Shown here: positions 27,048 to 35,681 of the stretch, piece after piece
Position numbering within the stretch: position 1 is the stretch's first letter
Layout: each line of letters opens with the position of its first letter
Assembly (NCBI GenBank): GCA_019636375.1
Contig: JAHBXS010000002.1
Location: 399,621-463,620, forward strand
Source of the DNA: Pirellulaceae bacterium
GTDB lineage: Bacteria > Planctomycetota > Planctomycetia > Pirellulales > Pirellulaceae
Direction of reading: 5' to 3'
DNA: 64,000 bases
Made by a program: the position numbers and the translations under genes
Notes under the pieces: generated by a model
Told to the model about the DNA's origin: nothing
Seen by the model: the letters and a program-made list of their open reading frames with translations, nothing else
Databases searched by the model: none

Positions 27048-27509
27048 TTAACCGAGTTGGCTCGGTTTCCGCCACGGGAATTGTAGTTCTATCCGCTCTT
27101 CCAAGGTCAATTCAACGGGTGCGGCATTTAAAAAGAAGCGTTCGGCCCGCTTTATCCAGCGGGGAAACTGGGCAAGACTCGTCAAGACTCCATGGTAGCC
27201 AAGTCGCTCGATGGCCATACACGTTTCGTCGTCGAATTCTGCAACATCATTGCCAATGATCCAGACGGCCAAATTTCGATCCCAGATTCGGTCACCGAAT
27301 TGCCTCGTAAGGGCTGGGATTTTGCGGGCGCTGATTTCGAGAATTGCCAAGGTCGGCAATCCATCTAGTTTTCCGGTTAACTCATCGAGACTCAGCAGGG
27401 TCTCGCGGTGAACATTGCCAGGAAGAGGTTGTTTCCTCAATGCCGCCCGCCATTTTCCGGTCGGCTCCAAGACGAGGATTTGTCCGCAGGGTCTCAAGAA
27501 ATCGGTCAT
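27048..27509 (-). CDS. Unknown protein coupled to the NtrC-like regulator
   Basis: 153 residues, no signal peptide or membrane segment. I do not recognise the family with certainty. The alternation of short hydrophobic strands (QILVLEPTG, LAILEISA, NLAVWIIGND, GVLTSLAQF) with helices resembles a response-regulator receiver fold without the usual aspartate cluster. Its ATG overlaps the stop of the upstream regulator gene as ATGA, so the two are made together. A pseudo-receiver partner for that regulator is a reasonable but untested guess. Confidence 0.6.
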   Translation of the reverse strand: MTDFLRPCGQILVLEPTGKWRAALRKQPLPGNVHRETLLSLDELTGKLDGLPTLAILEISARKIPALTRQFGDRIWDRNLAVWIIGNDVAEFDDETCMAIERLGYHGVLTSLAQFPRWIKRAERFFLNAAPVELTLEERIELQFPWRKPSQLG

Positions 27510-28939
27510 GAATCGCTCTCGCTAAAGTCGATTTCTTCGAGAGTTTCAAAGGTAATCTCCTTTTGAGGAACGTCTATCGCCAGTTGTTCGCAACGTCGGA
27601 GGAGTTTCGCGCGGCTGATTCCGAGAAGTTTTGCCGCTTGGGCACGATTGAATTTTGCTTGAACCAACGCCCGTTCGATGAATTCTTTTTCGATGGCGGC
27701 CAGACGTGCCTCCAGATCAATGGCTTCCGTCGAATCGCGGCCTAGGCGGGAGTGTTTGTTGGCCAGCCGAACTCGATCCGGCAAGTGTTCGGGTGAAACC
27801 ACACGACGCCCGCTCGGCCCTAATGGGATTTTCATCGTCGCCGCCGCTGCCGTCCGAAGCTCACTGATATTTCCTGGCCAGTTGTATTCGAGCAATGACT
27901 CAACCGCCGTCGTGGAAACGATGGGGACTGGTTCGTTGTGCTCACGGGCGGTTTGCTCGACGATGGCTTGAAAAATCAGCGACAAATCTTCCGTCCGCTG
28001 AGCTAGTGGCGGAAGGATGATTGTGGTTGCCGAAAGTCGAGCCAGCAGGCCCGTGGGAAATTGTGCCCCCCCGCTCCACTGGTCAATCGGCTGTTGGGCA
28101 GTTGCCAGGATTCGAATCCGGTTTGTCGGAAGTTCTAGGAATCCGTTCAACTCCATCGCGGCAGCCGGTTCGAGTTGATCCGCATCCAATAACAGTATCC
28201 ATTCAAAATTTGCCTGGCCATCCATTTGTAATTTCGCAATGGAAGTGCGCGCTAATCGCCGAATCGTTTCTTGAATTGAAACGGGATCAGCCTGTTGGGC
28301 TCGAATCGGCGTAAGGACATCGTTGTCCGACTTCCGCATTTTGGCGAACAAATAGCGAGCAAGTTGTTCGGGTTCGGATCCCGCCGGCCCCCAGATGGTT
28401 ACATCTTTCTGGCTGTTGATCACGGATTCGGCCTGGTGAATTAGGCGTCGAGCAATGAGACTTTCCCCCAGCAATGCGACAGGAAATTGTGTCGCCTGAA
28501 ATTGCTGGACCAAAGCGGCTAGTCGAGCCGCAACTGTGGAGTCGATTTCTTGGTCGGCATTCGTCGCGTCTGACATTTCGATTGTGACGAGCCACCCGCC
28601 GTCGCCCTCGGAAGTCTCCAAACGCCGAAAATCTCCCCGCCGCGTTTCGTAGAGCTGCGTGGATGTCGCTCGAAAGACGTTTTGGACGAAATCTTGGTGG
28701 CCTAAATTTTCTTCAGCGATCCCGAGTCCCCGAACCGCCGCATCAACTTCATCGGGAGGGGCGGTCCCAGTGACTTGACAGATTCGGCCCGAGATTTCAT
28801 CGTGCGGGATAGCCAACCAATCGGCAAGTGCTAGGTTCGCCCACAGGATGGCGTTATCGGAGTCAATAACGTAAAGAGGCTGCCGAGACGACTCCAGAAG
28901 TTGAAAAAAAAGGGATTTTGGAGATCGTTGTCGCGGCAT
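27506..28939 (-). CDS. PAS domain, degenerate NtrC-like AAA and Fis helix-turn-helix regulator
   Basis: 477 residues. The N-terminus is a PAS-like domain (PLYVIDSDNAILWANLALADWLAI). The middle has the outline of a sigma54 activator AAA+ domain: it keeps LLLDADQLEP where Walker B sits and LLEYNWPGNISELRTAAAA at the sensor II region. But the Walker A position reads WGPAGSEPEQ with no lysine, and there is no GAFTGA loop. The C-terminus is a normal Fis-type DNA-binding helix-turn-helix (FNRAQAAKLLGISRAKLLRR). It should therefore bind DNA but probably neither hydrolyse ATP nor engage sigma54 in the usual way. It is translationally coupled to the 153-residue gene. Confidence 0.8.
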   Translation of the reverse strand: MPRQRSPKSLFFQLLESSRQPLYVIDSDNAILWANLALADWLAIPHDEISGRICQVTGTAPPDEVDAAVRGLGIAEENLGHQDFVQNVFRATSTQLYETRRGDFRRLETSEGDGGWLVTIEMSDATNADQEIDSTVAARLAALVQQFQATQFPVALLGESLIARRLIHQAESVINSQKDVTIWGPAGSEPEQLARYLFAKMRKSDNDVLTPIRAQQADPVSIQETIRRLARTSIAKLQMDGQANFEWILLLDADQLEPAAAMELNGFLELPTNRIRILATAQQPIDQWSGGAQFPTGLLARLSATTIILPPLAQRTEDLSLIFQAIVEQTAREHNEPVPIVSTTAVESLLEYNWPGNISELRTAAAATMKIPLGPSGRRVVSPEHLPDRVRLANKHSRLGRDSTEAIDLEARLAAIEKEFIERALVQAKFNRAQAAKLLGISRAKLLRRCEQLAIDVPQKEITFETLEEIDFSESDS

Positions 28940-29015
28940 TACAGTTCAGACCTGACGAAATTTTTCCGACGATATGCTGACAAGGGGAACTTTGATATAT
29001 TCATTGGAGACTGAC

Positions 29016-29082
29016 GTAGCTGAAGTCGTCAAGACTTTCGATTATTGATGTTGAATCCGAAACTCTTGACGAGTTCCGCCAC
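29016..29082. repeat. 67-bp hairpin repeat, copy 2 (inverted relative to copy 1)
   Basis: Starts GTAGCTGAAGTCGTCAAGAC and ends TCTTGACGAGTTCCGCCAC. Its reverse complement matches copy 1 at 25699-25765 closely over both 25-bp ends; the central loop differs. It lies between the NtrC-like gene and ruvB. Confidence 0.8.
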
Positions 29083-29269
29083 CAGAAAATTAAGTTGTGA
29101 TAGAACTTGTCAAAGCTTTAGTTTAATCAATTCGGCGATTAAGGGAGAGAACCTGAGATTCGGGAGCCCCGCAACTCGCTCAAATTTTCGCGAATAATCA
29201 GCACAAGCCGCACGCGAGTCTCCGTTTGCAACTTGCGTTGTGCCCTTCAACCTCGATTTTGCCCACGCC

Positions 29270-30289
29270 ATGACCCGCGTACCATTAATGACCAAAGAGT
29301 CGCAACCCGAGGGGGATGATCCCAATTTGCGCCCGGCGGCGATGAACCAAATGATCGGTCAGCGCGAGGTGATCGAAAGATTGCGAATTGCAATTGACGC
29401 AGCCAAGCAGCGCGGGGAAACGTTGGGGCATGTTTTGTTCGACGGCCCCCCGGGTCTTGGCAAGACCACGTTTGCCCATTGTATTCCCAACGAATTGAAT
29501 GTGGCGATTGATTTCTTGAGCGGCCCGACCCTCAAGGCCCCCAAGGACCTCGTGCCCAACCTGACCAACCTCCAAGCGAAACAAGTTCTCTTCATCGACG
29601 AAATTCATCGCATTCCGAAGGCGGTCGAAGAATATTTGTACACCGCGATGGAAGATTTTCGGATCGATTTGATTTTGGGCGAAGGGCTGAACGCTCGCAC
29701 GCACAACTTCAAACTCAAACCCTTCACCCTGATCGGGGCCACGACACGAGCCGGAATGTTGTCAGGACCATTGCGTGATCGATTTCAGATTCGGGAGCAC
29801 TTGGATTTTTACAGCCTCGCCGAGTTGACTCAGTTGGTGCAGCGAAACGCGAGCAAGCTGAACGTGCAAATTGCCGACGAAGCCGCCGAGTTTATCGCCT
29901 TGCGAAGTCGCGGAACGCCACGAATCGCCAACAATCGCTTGCGTTGGGTACGTGATTACGCGCAGAGTCGGGCCGATGGGAAAATTAGTTTGGCGGTAGC
30001 AGAGGCGGCACTTAAGATGGCCGGTATCGACCGACTCGGGATGGACCGTCAGGACCTGCGTTATTTGGAAACGGTGGTTCGTGTTTGCGGCGGCGGCCCG
30101 GTTGGCATTGAATCGATTGCCGCGACAATGAATACGTCCAGTGATACGCTGGAAGACGAAGTTGAACCGTTCTTGCTGCGGAGCGAATTGATTCTGCGTA
30201 CGCCGCGCGGTCGAGTGGCAACCGCGAAGGCATTTGAACATTTAAACATTGAATGGCCCCGAGATCATCAAGGGCGATTGTTCGAGTGA
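29270..30289 (+). CDS. ruvB: Holliday junction branch-migration helicase RuvB
   Basis: About 339 residues, the hexameric motor that drives branch migration with RuvA. Motifs: NQMIGQ near the N-terminus, Walker A GPPGLGKTT, Walker B VLFIDEIHR, sensor ATTRAGMLSGPLRDRF with the arginine finger, the RSRGTPRIAN segment, and a C-terminal winged helix (LVETVVR-type, here LRYLETVVRVCGGGPVGIE). The segment after GTPRIAN reads NRLRWVRD, close to the usual form. The start is ambiguous: GTG 29240, ATG 29270 (chosen) and ATG 29288 are in frame and none has a strong ribosome site. ruvA and ruvC are not adjacent. fabD follows after about 60 bp. Confidence 0.95.
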   Translation: MTRVPLMTKESQPEGDDPNLRPAAMNQMIGQREVIERLRIAIDAAKQRGETLGHVLFDGPPGLGKTTFAHCIPNELNVAIDFLSGPTLKAPKDLVPNLTNLQAKQVLFIDEIHRIPKAVEEYLYTAMEDFRIDLILGEGLNARTHNFKLKPFTLIGATTRAGMLSGPLRDRFQIREHLDFYSLAELTQLVQRNASKLNVQIADEAAEFIALRSRGTPRIANNRLRWVRDYAQSRADGKISLAVAEAALKMAGIDRLGMDRQDLRYLETVVRVCGGGPVGIESIAATMNTSSDTLEDEVEPFLLRSELILRTPRGRVATAKAFEHLNIEWPRDHQGRLFE

Positions 30290-30352
30290 TAAAACGCCCC
30301 GTTTTTTCCGACCACTTAAGGGGCAATTTTTTATTTGAGGAGTTTGACTAAC

Positions 30353-31267
30353 GTGACCAAAATTGGCTTTTTGTTTCCGGGCCAAGGAGCCCAGACCGTT
30401 GGCATGGCCCGTGAACTTCACGATGCGGACGCTACGGTTCGCGAATTGTTCGCTTCGGCAGCTCAGATTTTGGGATATGATTTGGCCGAAGTTTGTTTCA
30501 ATGGGCCCCCTGAAAAATTGGACAGCACTGTTTACAGCCAACCGGCCTTGTTTGTGTGCAGCATGGCTGCATTGCATCATTTAAAGAGCACGCAACCCGA
30601 GGCCGAAGCATCATGTGTGGCAACCGCCGGCCTGAGTCTGGGCGAATATACGGCCTTGGTTTCTGCCGGGGCCATGTCGTTTGACGACGGCCTGCGACTG
30701 GTTCAAGAGCGCGGCGCGGCGATGCAAGCGGCCGCCGATGCGATCCCCAGCGCCATGCTCAGCGTCCTGGGGATGGAGCGAACCAAAATCGAGGAATTGT
30801 GCGAAGAGGTCCGCAAGCCGGGCGAAGTCTTGCAGATCGCCAATTTGCTGTGCCCAGGAAACATTGTCGTGTCGGGTGATTTGGCAGCTTGTGAACGTCT
30901 CGCCCCTGTCGCTGAGGCGTCGGGAGCCATGCGAACGATTCGACTGGCCGTCGCCGGGGCATTCCATACGCCGATCATGCAACCAGCGGTCGAGCGGCTG
31001 ACGAGGGCCTTGAACCAAGTCACCATCGTGCCGCCGCGCGTCCCGGTGTTCTCGAACGTAGACGCTCAGGCTCATGTCGAGCCGAGCGAGATTCGCGATC
31101 TGCTCGTGCGGCAAGTTTGTTCGCCGGTATTATGGGAAGACACCGTTTTGGCAATGCTCGGAAGTGGCGTTGAGCACTTTTATGAAGTCGGCCCAGGGAG
31201 AGTTTTGCGTGGATTGCTGAAGCGAATTTCGCGAAAGATTCCTTGCGATGGCGTTCTGGATGTGTGA
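30353..31267 (+). CDS. fabD: Malonyl-CoA:ACP transacylase
   Basis: 304 residues, loads malonyl groups from CoA to acyl carrier protein for fatty-acid synthesis. It begins TKIGFLFPGQGAQTVGM (oxyanion glutamine), has the nucleophile in GLSLGEYTAL and the catalytic histidine in GAFHTPIM, and ends with EVGPGRVLRGLLKRI. GTG 30353 is chosen because GAGGAG lies about 10 nt upstream; the frame is open to TTG 30335, but that would place the ribosome site inside the gene. It is first of fabD-fabG-acpP-fabF, all on the plus strand. A weak GC hairpin with T-run (30296-30334) precedes it. Confidence 0.97.
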   Translation: MTKIGFLFPGQGAQTVGMARELHDADATVRELFASAAQILGYDLAEVCFNGPPEKLDSTVYSQPALFVCSMAALHHLKSTQPEAEASCVATAGLSLGEYTALVSAGAMSFDDGLRLVQERGAAMQAAADAIPSAMLSVLGMERTKIEELCEEVRKPGEVLQIANLLCPGNIVVSGDLAACERLAPVAEASGAMRTIRLAVAGAFHTPIMQPAVERLTRALNQVTIVPPRVPVFSNVDAQAHVEPSEIRDLLVRQVCSPVLWEDTVLAMLGSGVEHFYEVGPGRVLRGLLKRISRKIPCDGVLDV

Positions 31268-31450
31268 TGCAATGGTTGGGGAATGGCGAAGCTAGGCCCG
31301 AATCTTTGATGCCGATGGACCTTGGCACGGAAAACGAGTGGGGCACCATCTCCCCTGCCCCGCCCGGTTCGGTTAAACTTTTAGCGGTTCAATCGCACCG
31401 GGAAAAAAGCGGGTTGGATCAGATTTTAAGAAAACGAGGGAACATTCACG

Positions 31451-32212
31451 ATGAGTTTGGAGTCTTTAAAGGTCGATTTGAGCGGACAGACGGCGATCGT
31501 CACGGGAGCATCTCAAGGTTTGGGGCGTGCGATGGCGATTGCATTAGGGGCCGCCAAGGCGCGGGTCGCTTGTGTCGCTCGCAATGCTGCCAAACTCGCT
31601 GAAACCGTCGCGGCAATCGAGGCCGCTGGGGGTCAGGCTGAAGCAATGGCCTGCGACGTGAGTCAACGGGAAAACGTCGAAAAAATTATTGAGACGGTCG
31701 CCGAGGGTTGGGGACGCCTCGATATTTTGGTGAACAATGCCGGAATCACGCGCGATACGCTCCTCCCCGCAATGTCCGATGAACAATGGGACGATGTCAT
31801 TAATACGAATTTACGGGGAGCGTTTCTGTTCTGCCGAGCCGCCAGCCAACGCATGATGCGGGCTCGATATGGCAGAATCATCAACATCTCCAGCGTTTCA
31901 GGCTTGATCGGAAACGCCGGGCAGACAAATTATTCCGCCTCAAAGGCTGGATTGATCGGATTGACCAGGAGTCTGGCCAAAGAACTGGCAAAACGCAAGG
32001 TGACGGTCAACGCCGTGGCACCGGGATTTATCGAAAGCGAAATGACACAAGCCTTGGGTGACGCCGTTTTGGGCGAGGTCAAAAAGCGGATTCCGGCACA
32101 AAGAATTGGCACTGGCGACGATGTGGCTGCCTGCGTTTTGTTTTTAGCAAGCCCTGCGGCAAGCTACATCACGGGTCAAACCCTGACGGTAGACGGGGGT
32201 ATGACCTGCTAA
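31451..32212 (+). CDS. fabG: 3-oxoacyl-ACP reductase
   Basis: 253 residues, NADPH-dependent reduction of 3-oxoacyl-ACP. Short-chain dehydrogenase signatures are complete: cofactor loop TGASQGLGRAMA, NNAG (LVNNAGITRD), catalytic Ser in INISSVSG, YSASK (Tyr-x-x-x-Lys), and the C-terminal ITGQTLTVDGGMTC common in FabG. The start ATG 31451 has a purine-rich stretch upstream (AACGAGGGAAC). Between fabD and this gene are about 180 bp in which I see no gene. Position next to fabD, acpP and fabF makes FabG far likelier than another SDR. Confidence 0.95.
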   Translation: MSLESLKVDLSGQTAIVTGASQGLGRAMAIALGAAKARVACVARNAAKLAETVAAIEAAGGQAEAMACDVSQRENVEKIIETVAEGWGRLDILVNNAGITRDTLLPAMSDEQWDDVINTNLRGAFLFCRAASQRMMRARYGRIINISSVSGLIGNAGQTNYSASKAGLIGLTRSLAKELAKRKVTVNAVAPGFIESEMTQALGDAVLGEVKKRIPAQRIGTGDDVAACVLFLASPAASYITGQTLTVDGGMTC

Positions 32213-32258
32213 AGTCCCCAGTTTTTGAGGATTTTTCGCGACAAAGCCACTACCTACC

Positions 32259-32288
32259 TTGACCCTATTTACGGAAATTGTCTATCTT
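32259..32288 (+). promoter_or_regulatory. Sigma70-like promoter upstream of acpP
   Basis: TTGACC (32259-32264) and TATCTT (32283-32288) are 18 bp apart, about 100 bp before the acpP start codon. The spacing and -35 are good. It would allow acpP-fabF to be expressed above the level of fabD-fabG, as is usual for the abundant carrier protein. Confidence 0.45.
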
Positions 32289-32388
32289 GATTCAAAATTG
32301 TAAGTCAGTGAAGCTAGTTGGGAGTCCAACGACAACTAACTAGGTTCGCAGTATTAATCGGAAAATTAACAAGAAGGAAGCCGATTCT

Positions 32389-32628
32389 ATGTCATCGGTC
32401 GAAGAACGCGTTATTGAAATCGTGGCGGAACAGTTGGGTGTGGATCGAGATAAGATCACCCGCGAGTCAAATTTTGTAAACGACTTGGGGGCCGATTCAC
32501 TCGATACCGTTGAACTCGTGATGGAGTTAGAAGAAGAATTCGACATCAAAATTCCTGACGAGACTGCGGAAAAAATCCAAACCGTAGGCCAAGCCGTCGA
32601 ACACATCGAGCAACAACAAGATAAATAA
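32389..32628 (+). CDS. acpP: Acyl carrier protein
   Basis: 79 residues, acidic. The phosphopantetheine attachment serine is in [18 protein letters not shown] at about residue 38. It carries the growing acyl chain. The start ATG has AAGGAAG upstream (AAGAAGGAAGCCGATTCT before the ATG). The stop is 8 bp from fabF, so the two are cotranscribed. Length and motif are standard. Confidence 0.98.
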   Translation: MSSVEERVIEIVAEQLGVDRDKITRESNFVNDLGADSLDTVELVMELEEEFDIKIPDETAEKIQTVGQAVEHIEQQQDK

Positions 32629-32636
32629 TTAGATCG

Positions 32637-33872
32637 ATGAAACGCCGTGTTGTCATAACGGGCCTGGGGATCGTTAGCCCGCTAGGCTGTCAGGTTGAGG
32701 AATGCTGGCAACGAGTTCGAGACGGTGAGTCTGGAATTCACACCGTTACAGTTATTGACGTCTCTGACCTCAAAATCACTTTTGGTGGCGACGTTCCTGA
32801 CTTCGATTGCTCAAACCATTTAGACCAACATACTCGCAACCGGATCGACCGATTCGCGCAGTTTGCGATGGTAGCTGGAATTGATGCCATGCGCCATGCA
32901 GCCGTCGACACGTCGGGAGATACTTCGCGGTTCGGAGTTGTTTTGGGCTCGGGGATCGGTGGACTTTGCACCATTGAAGAACAAGTGGTGCGATTAAATT
33001 CCAAAGGGCCTGGTCGCGTTTCCCCCATGACCATTCCCAAACTCATGCTCAATGCCGGTGGCGGTAATCTGGCGATTGAATTTGGGCTGAAGGGGATCAA
33101 CTATTCGGTGGCCACTGCCTGTGCCAGCGCCGCAAACGCGATGGGGAATGCCTTCGAGCACATCCGGAGCGGACTCTGCGACCTTGTGTTGACCGGTGGT
33201 GCCGAAGCAGCGTTGACGAGAATCGGAGTCAGCGCGTTTCAAAACATGCGAGCGTTGTCGTCTTTTGCGGGCGACCCACGTCAGGCGAGTCGCCCCTTCG
33301 ATGCAGAACGTGATGGATTTGTGTTTGCCGAAGGCGCCGGTCTGCTGGTCTTCGAAGAACTCGAGTTCGCTCAGCGTCGCGGTGCCAACATCCTGGCTGA
33401 AGTCGTTGGTTTCGGATCCACCTGCGATGCCGGACACATCACATCGCCGGATGAAACCGGTAGCGGTGCAGCAGCAGCGATGGCAGCGGCCATCAAAGAC
33501 GGCGGGTTGCAGCCGAGCGACATCGACTACATCAACGCTCACGGCACCAGCACCCCCCAAGGAGACAAGGCCGAGACGGTCGCCGTCAAAACCGTTTTTG
33601 GCGACCATGCTCGTAAACTTGCCATCAGCAGCACCAAGAGCCAACTCGGGCATTCCCTAGGAGCCAGTGGGGGTTTGGAACTGATCATCACGATCATGGC
33701 GATTCGCGACTCGGTCGTCCCTCCGACGATTAACCTGACCAATCCGGACCCTGAGTGCGATCTTGACTATGTTCCGAATGTTGCGCGTCCGATGAATATT
33801 CGCTATGCAATGAGCAATAGTTTTGGTTTCGGCGGGCACAACGCCTCGATCATCATCAAGAAGTTCGAATAG
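32637..33872 (+). CDS. fabF: 3-oxoacyl-ACP synthase II
   Basis: 411 residues, elongating condensing enzyme (KAS II). Catalytic triad visible: Cys in VATACASAANAMG (about residue 161), His in NAHGTSTPQGD (about 302) and His in LGHSLGASGGLE (about 338). The N-terminus RRVVITGLGIVSPLGC and C-terminus NSFGFGGHNASIIIKKF are typical of FabF. It starts 8 bp after acpP and is the last gene of the fab cluster. It converges with the oxidoreductase gene 70 bp away; I see no clear terminator between them. Confidence 0.97.
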   Translation: MKRRVVITGLGIVSPLGCQVEECWQRVRDGESGIHTVTVIDVSDLKITFGGDVPDFDCSNHLDQHTRNRIDRFAQFAMVAGIDAMRHAAVDTSGDTSRFGVVLGSGIGGLCTIEEQVVRLNSKGPGRVSPMTIPKLMLNAGGGNLAIEFGLKGINYSVATACASAANAMGNAFEHIRSGLCDLVLTGGAEAALTRIGVSAFQNMRALSSFAGDPRQASRPFDAERDGFVFAEGAGLLVFEELEFAQRRGANILAEVVGFGSTCDAGHITSPDETGSGAAAAMAAAIKDGGLQPSDIDYINAHGTSTPQGDKAETVAVKTVFGDHARKLAISSTKSQLGHSLGASGGLELIITIMAIRDSVVPPTINLTNPDPECDLDYVPNVARPMNIRYAMSNSFGFGGHNASIIIKKFE

Positions 33873-33941
33873 CCAACTTATCGGCGCGACTCAGTTCGAC
33901 TTGTTGTGGAGTCTCACGGCAAGAAGGCCAACTCCGTGCGA

Positions 33942-34964
33942 CTACGCGAAACCGGCCAACAAATCCTTGACCAGTTGTAACTGATCGGGTGTCAATGGCG
34001 CAAGAATATTTTCTGGGATAATCGTGGTCGAGTCGATCTGCGGAAGTTTACCGGACTCCCCAAATGTGGTGCCCGTTAAGAAAGCACCGGTCAAGTCAGC
34101 GCCACAAAGATTTGCACCGCTCATGTTCGCTCCCTCAAGATCGGTCCCGACAAACTTCGCGCCTTGCAAGTTAGCACCTTGGAAATGTGCGTTGGACAAA
34201 TTCGCTTCCGAAAAGTCTGAATTAGCCAAATTGGCGTCGCGGAAGTTTGCGTCGCGTAGTGCTGAGCCTCTGGCGTTAAGTCCCGGCAGTTCTCGAAGGC
34301 TGCAATCGATACTGCGCAAATCAAGTCCGGAAAAATCCCGTTTGGCGATCAGTTCAGCCGCCAAGCGGCGGTCAATGGCAGGTGCCATGTAGCGCTCCTC
34401 CTGCCAAGGGTCAGCGTGATTGTGATAACCTGACTCCGCTTCCCAAAATCCCAATCTGTCAATTGAGAGCAATTCGATTGCTTCGAGCCACTTGACACTT
34501 TTGTAGAAATATCGCCCCGGAACAATATTTCGAATCGGGCCTCCGTGCTCGACGGAAAGCGGCTGGCCGTTGAAGTCCAGCGCGATGAGCGTTTCAAAAC
34601 TCAAGGCATCGTTTAAATCCAACGAACTGCTATGGTTGCGGGTTGAGCGAGATACAAATGAAATGAAGCGAGCCTCGGTCGAAACTCCGACCGAGTTCAA
34701 GAGATCAGACAACAAGACACCGCTAAATCGCATGTCGTATTGAGACCAGCGAGTGACGCAATGAATATCGAGGACACGTTCCGTTTGAGGCAATTTGCAA
34801 AGCTGGTCGAGTGAAAACGTCGTTGGCAAATCGACCAGGCCGCTGATGGTCAAAGTCCAAGGATCAGAAGAGGGTCTGGGACCACGTTCCCCAATCAATG
34901 GCCATTTATTGGGAGCCGCCAATTGTTGGCCTGGGGGGAGTCGGGGTTGGAAATGTTCGTTCAT
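33942..34964 (-). CDS. Sulfite oxidase-like molybdopterin protein fused to pentapeptide repeats
   Basis: About 340 residues. The first 230 form a sulfite-oxidase-type molybdopterin domain: WTLTISGLVDLP, the molybdenum-ligand cysteine in VLDIHCVTRWSQYDMRFSGV, EHGGPIRNIVPGRYFYKSVKWL and the ESGYHNHADPWQEERY end seen in YedY-like enzymes. It is followed by about ten pentapeptide units of the A(D/N)Lxx type (DANFRDANLANSDFSEANLS onward), which fold as a right-handed beta-helix. I see no signal peptide, so it is probably cytoplasmic. ATG 34964 is chosen because MNEHFQPRLPPGQ matches the usual beginning; the frame is open to 35123, adding a Lys/Arg-rich N-terminus. Substrate unknown; the repeat domain may mediate interaction. 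Confidence 0.85.
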   Translation of the reverse strand: MNEHFQPRLPPGQQLAAPNKWPLIGERGPRPSSDPWTLTISGLVDLPTTFSLDQLCKLPQTERVLDIHCVTRWSQYDMRFSGVLLSDLLNSVGVSTEARFISFVSRSTRNHSSSLDLNDALSFETLIALDFNGQPLSVEHGGPIRNIVPGRYFYKSVKWLEAIELLSIDRLGFWEAESGYHNHADPWQEERYMAPAIDRRLAAELIAKRDFSGLDLRSIDCSLRELPGLNARGSALRDANFRDANLANSDFSEANLSNAHFQGANLQGAKFVGTDLEGANMSGANLCGADLTGAFLTGTTFGESGKLPQIDSTTIIPENILAPLTPDQLQLVKDLLAGFA

Positions 34965-35259
34965 CGCGTTATCGATTTGATTCAGCAGTTGTCCAAAAAT
35001 GGAGACAGACCCGGACAGCCGTTTGAAAAGTTTTTTTCTGGTTTCTGGGCTATTTGAAACAAATTTTAGTTTTCCGGCTGATGGCACACAAGCTGCAACA
35101 AGTTTAACCCGAGCTCGGCGCAATCGACACCAGGGTTGGTTGACAGCGCTGCGATTCGTTTAGATTTGCGGTCGGGCTCAATTCTGTTAAACGGAGATGG
35201 ATGTCACGTCATTGTGGCCCGTTTCCTTAATGCAACCCCCTGTTTTTTGGAGAACTCCC

Positions 35260-35541
35260 ATGATTCGATTGAGTGCATTTTTGTTGACAGTTATGGCAAT
35301 GGCGGCTTGGTCCGATACCGCTTCGGCGCAGCATTTCCATCGTGGCGGTGGAACAGTGATTAGTGTCGGGTTTGGCAACACCGGGATCAGTCATTGGAGT
35401 GGCTATCGCGGGCCGGGTTGGGGCTACGGTTACCCGGTCGCGCCAATGTATCACCCTGGCTTTTACGGTGGCTATCATGGAGTCTATCGCCCGCCAGTCT
35501 ATTACGGATCGCCATACGGTTATGGCCGTCGCTGCTGGTGA
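35260..35541 (+). CDS. Small secreted Gly/Tyr/His-rich protein
   Basis: 93 residues. A signal peptide (IRLSAFLLTVMAMAAWSDTASA, cleavage before QHFHRGGG) is followed by a 70-residue mature part rich in Gly, Tyr and Pro with repeats of the GYGYP, GFYGGYHG and YYGSPYGYG kind, ending RRCW. I do not recognise a family. Such composition suggests a disordered or adhesive envelope protein, or metal binding by the histidines. The start ATG 35260 has TTGGAGA 6-8 nt upstream; an upstream in-frame extension to 35197 would hide the signal peptide and is unlikely. A bidirectional terminator follows. Confidence 0.75.
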   Translation: MIRLSAFLLTVMAMAAWSDTASAQHFHRGGGTVISVGFGNTGISHWSGYRGPGWGYGYPVAPMYHPGFYGGYHGVYRPPVYYGSPYGYGRRCW

Positions 35542-35617
35542 TCAACAAGCATTTACTGCCATACTGGGCGTGGTGGAGGCGACGATTACAGCGCTTCCGC
35601 GAAACCACTTGAAATCG

Positions 35618-35650
35618 AAGGGGCTGAGGACAACCGTTCTTCAGCCCCTT
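35618..35650. terminator. Bidirectional terminator
   Basis: A 10-bp perfect stem (AAGGGGCTGA at 35618-35627, TCAGCCCCTT at 35641-35650) is followed by ATTTTTT on the plus strand. It separates the convergent secreted-protein gene and ABC-F gene. The minus-strand T-run is weaker. Confidence 0.8.
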
Positions 35651-35681
35651 ATTTTTTGGACGAGCGTTTTTTCTGCCGACC

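Noticed and set aside
30296-30334. Terminator between ruvB and fabD
   Set aside because: The stem is only GCCCC/GGGGC with a 19-nt loop; the T-run is good but the stem is too weak to list with confidence.
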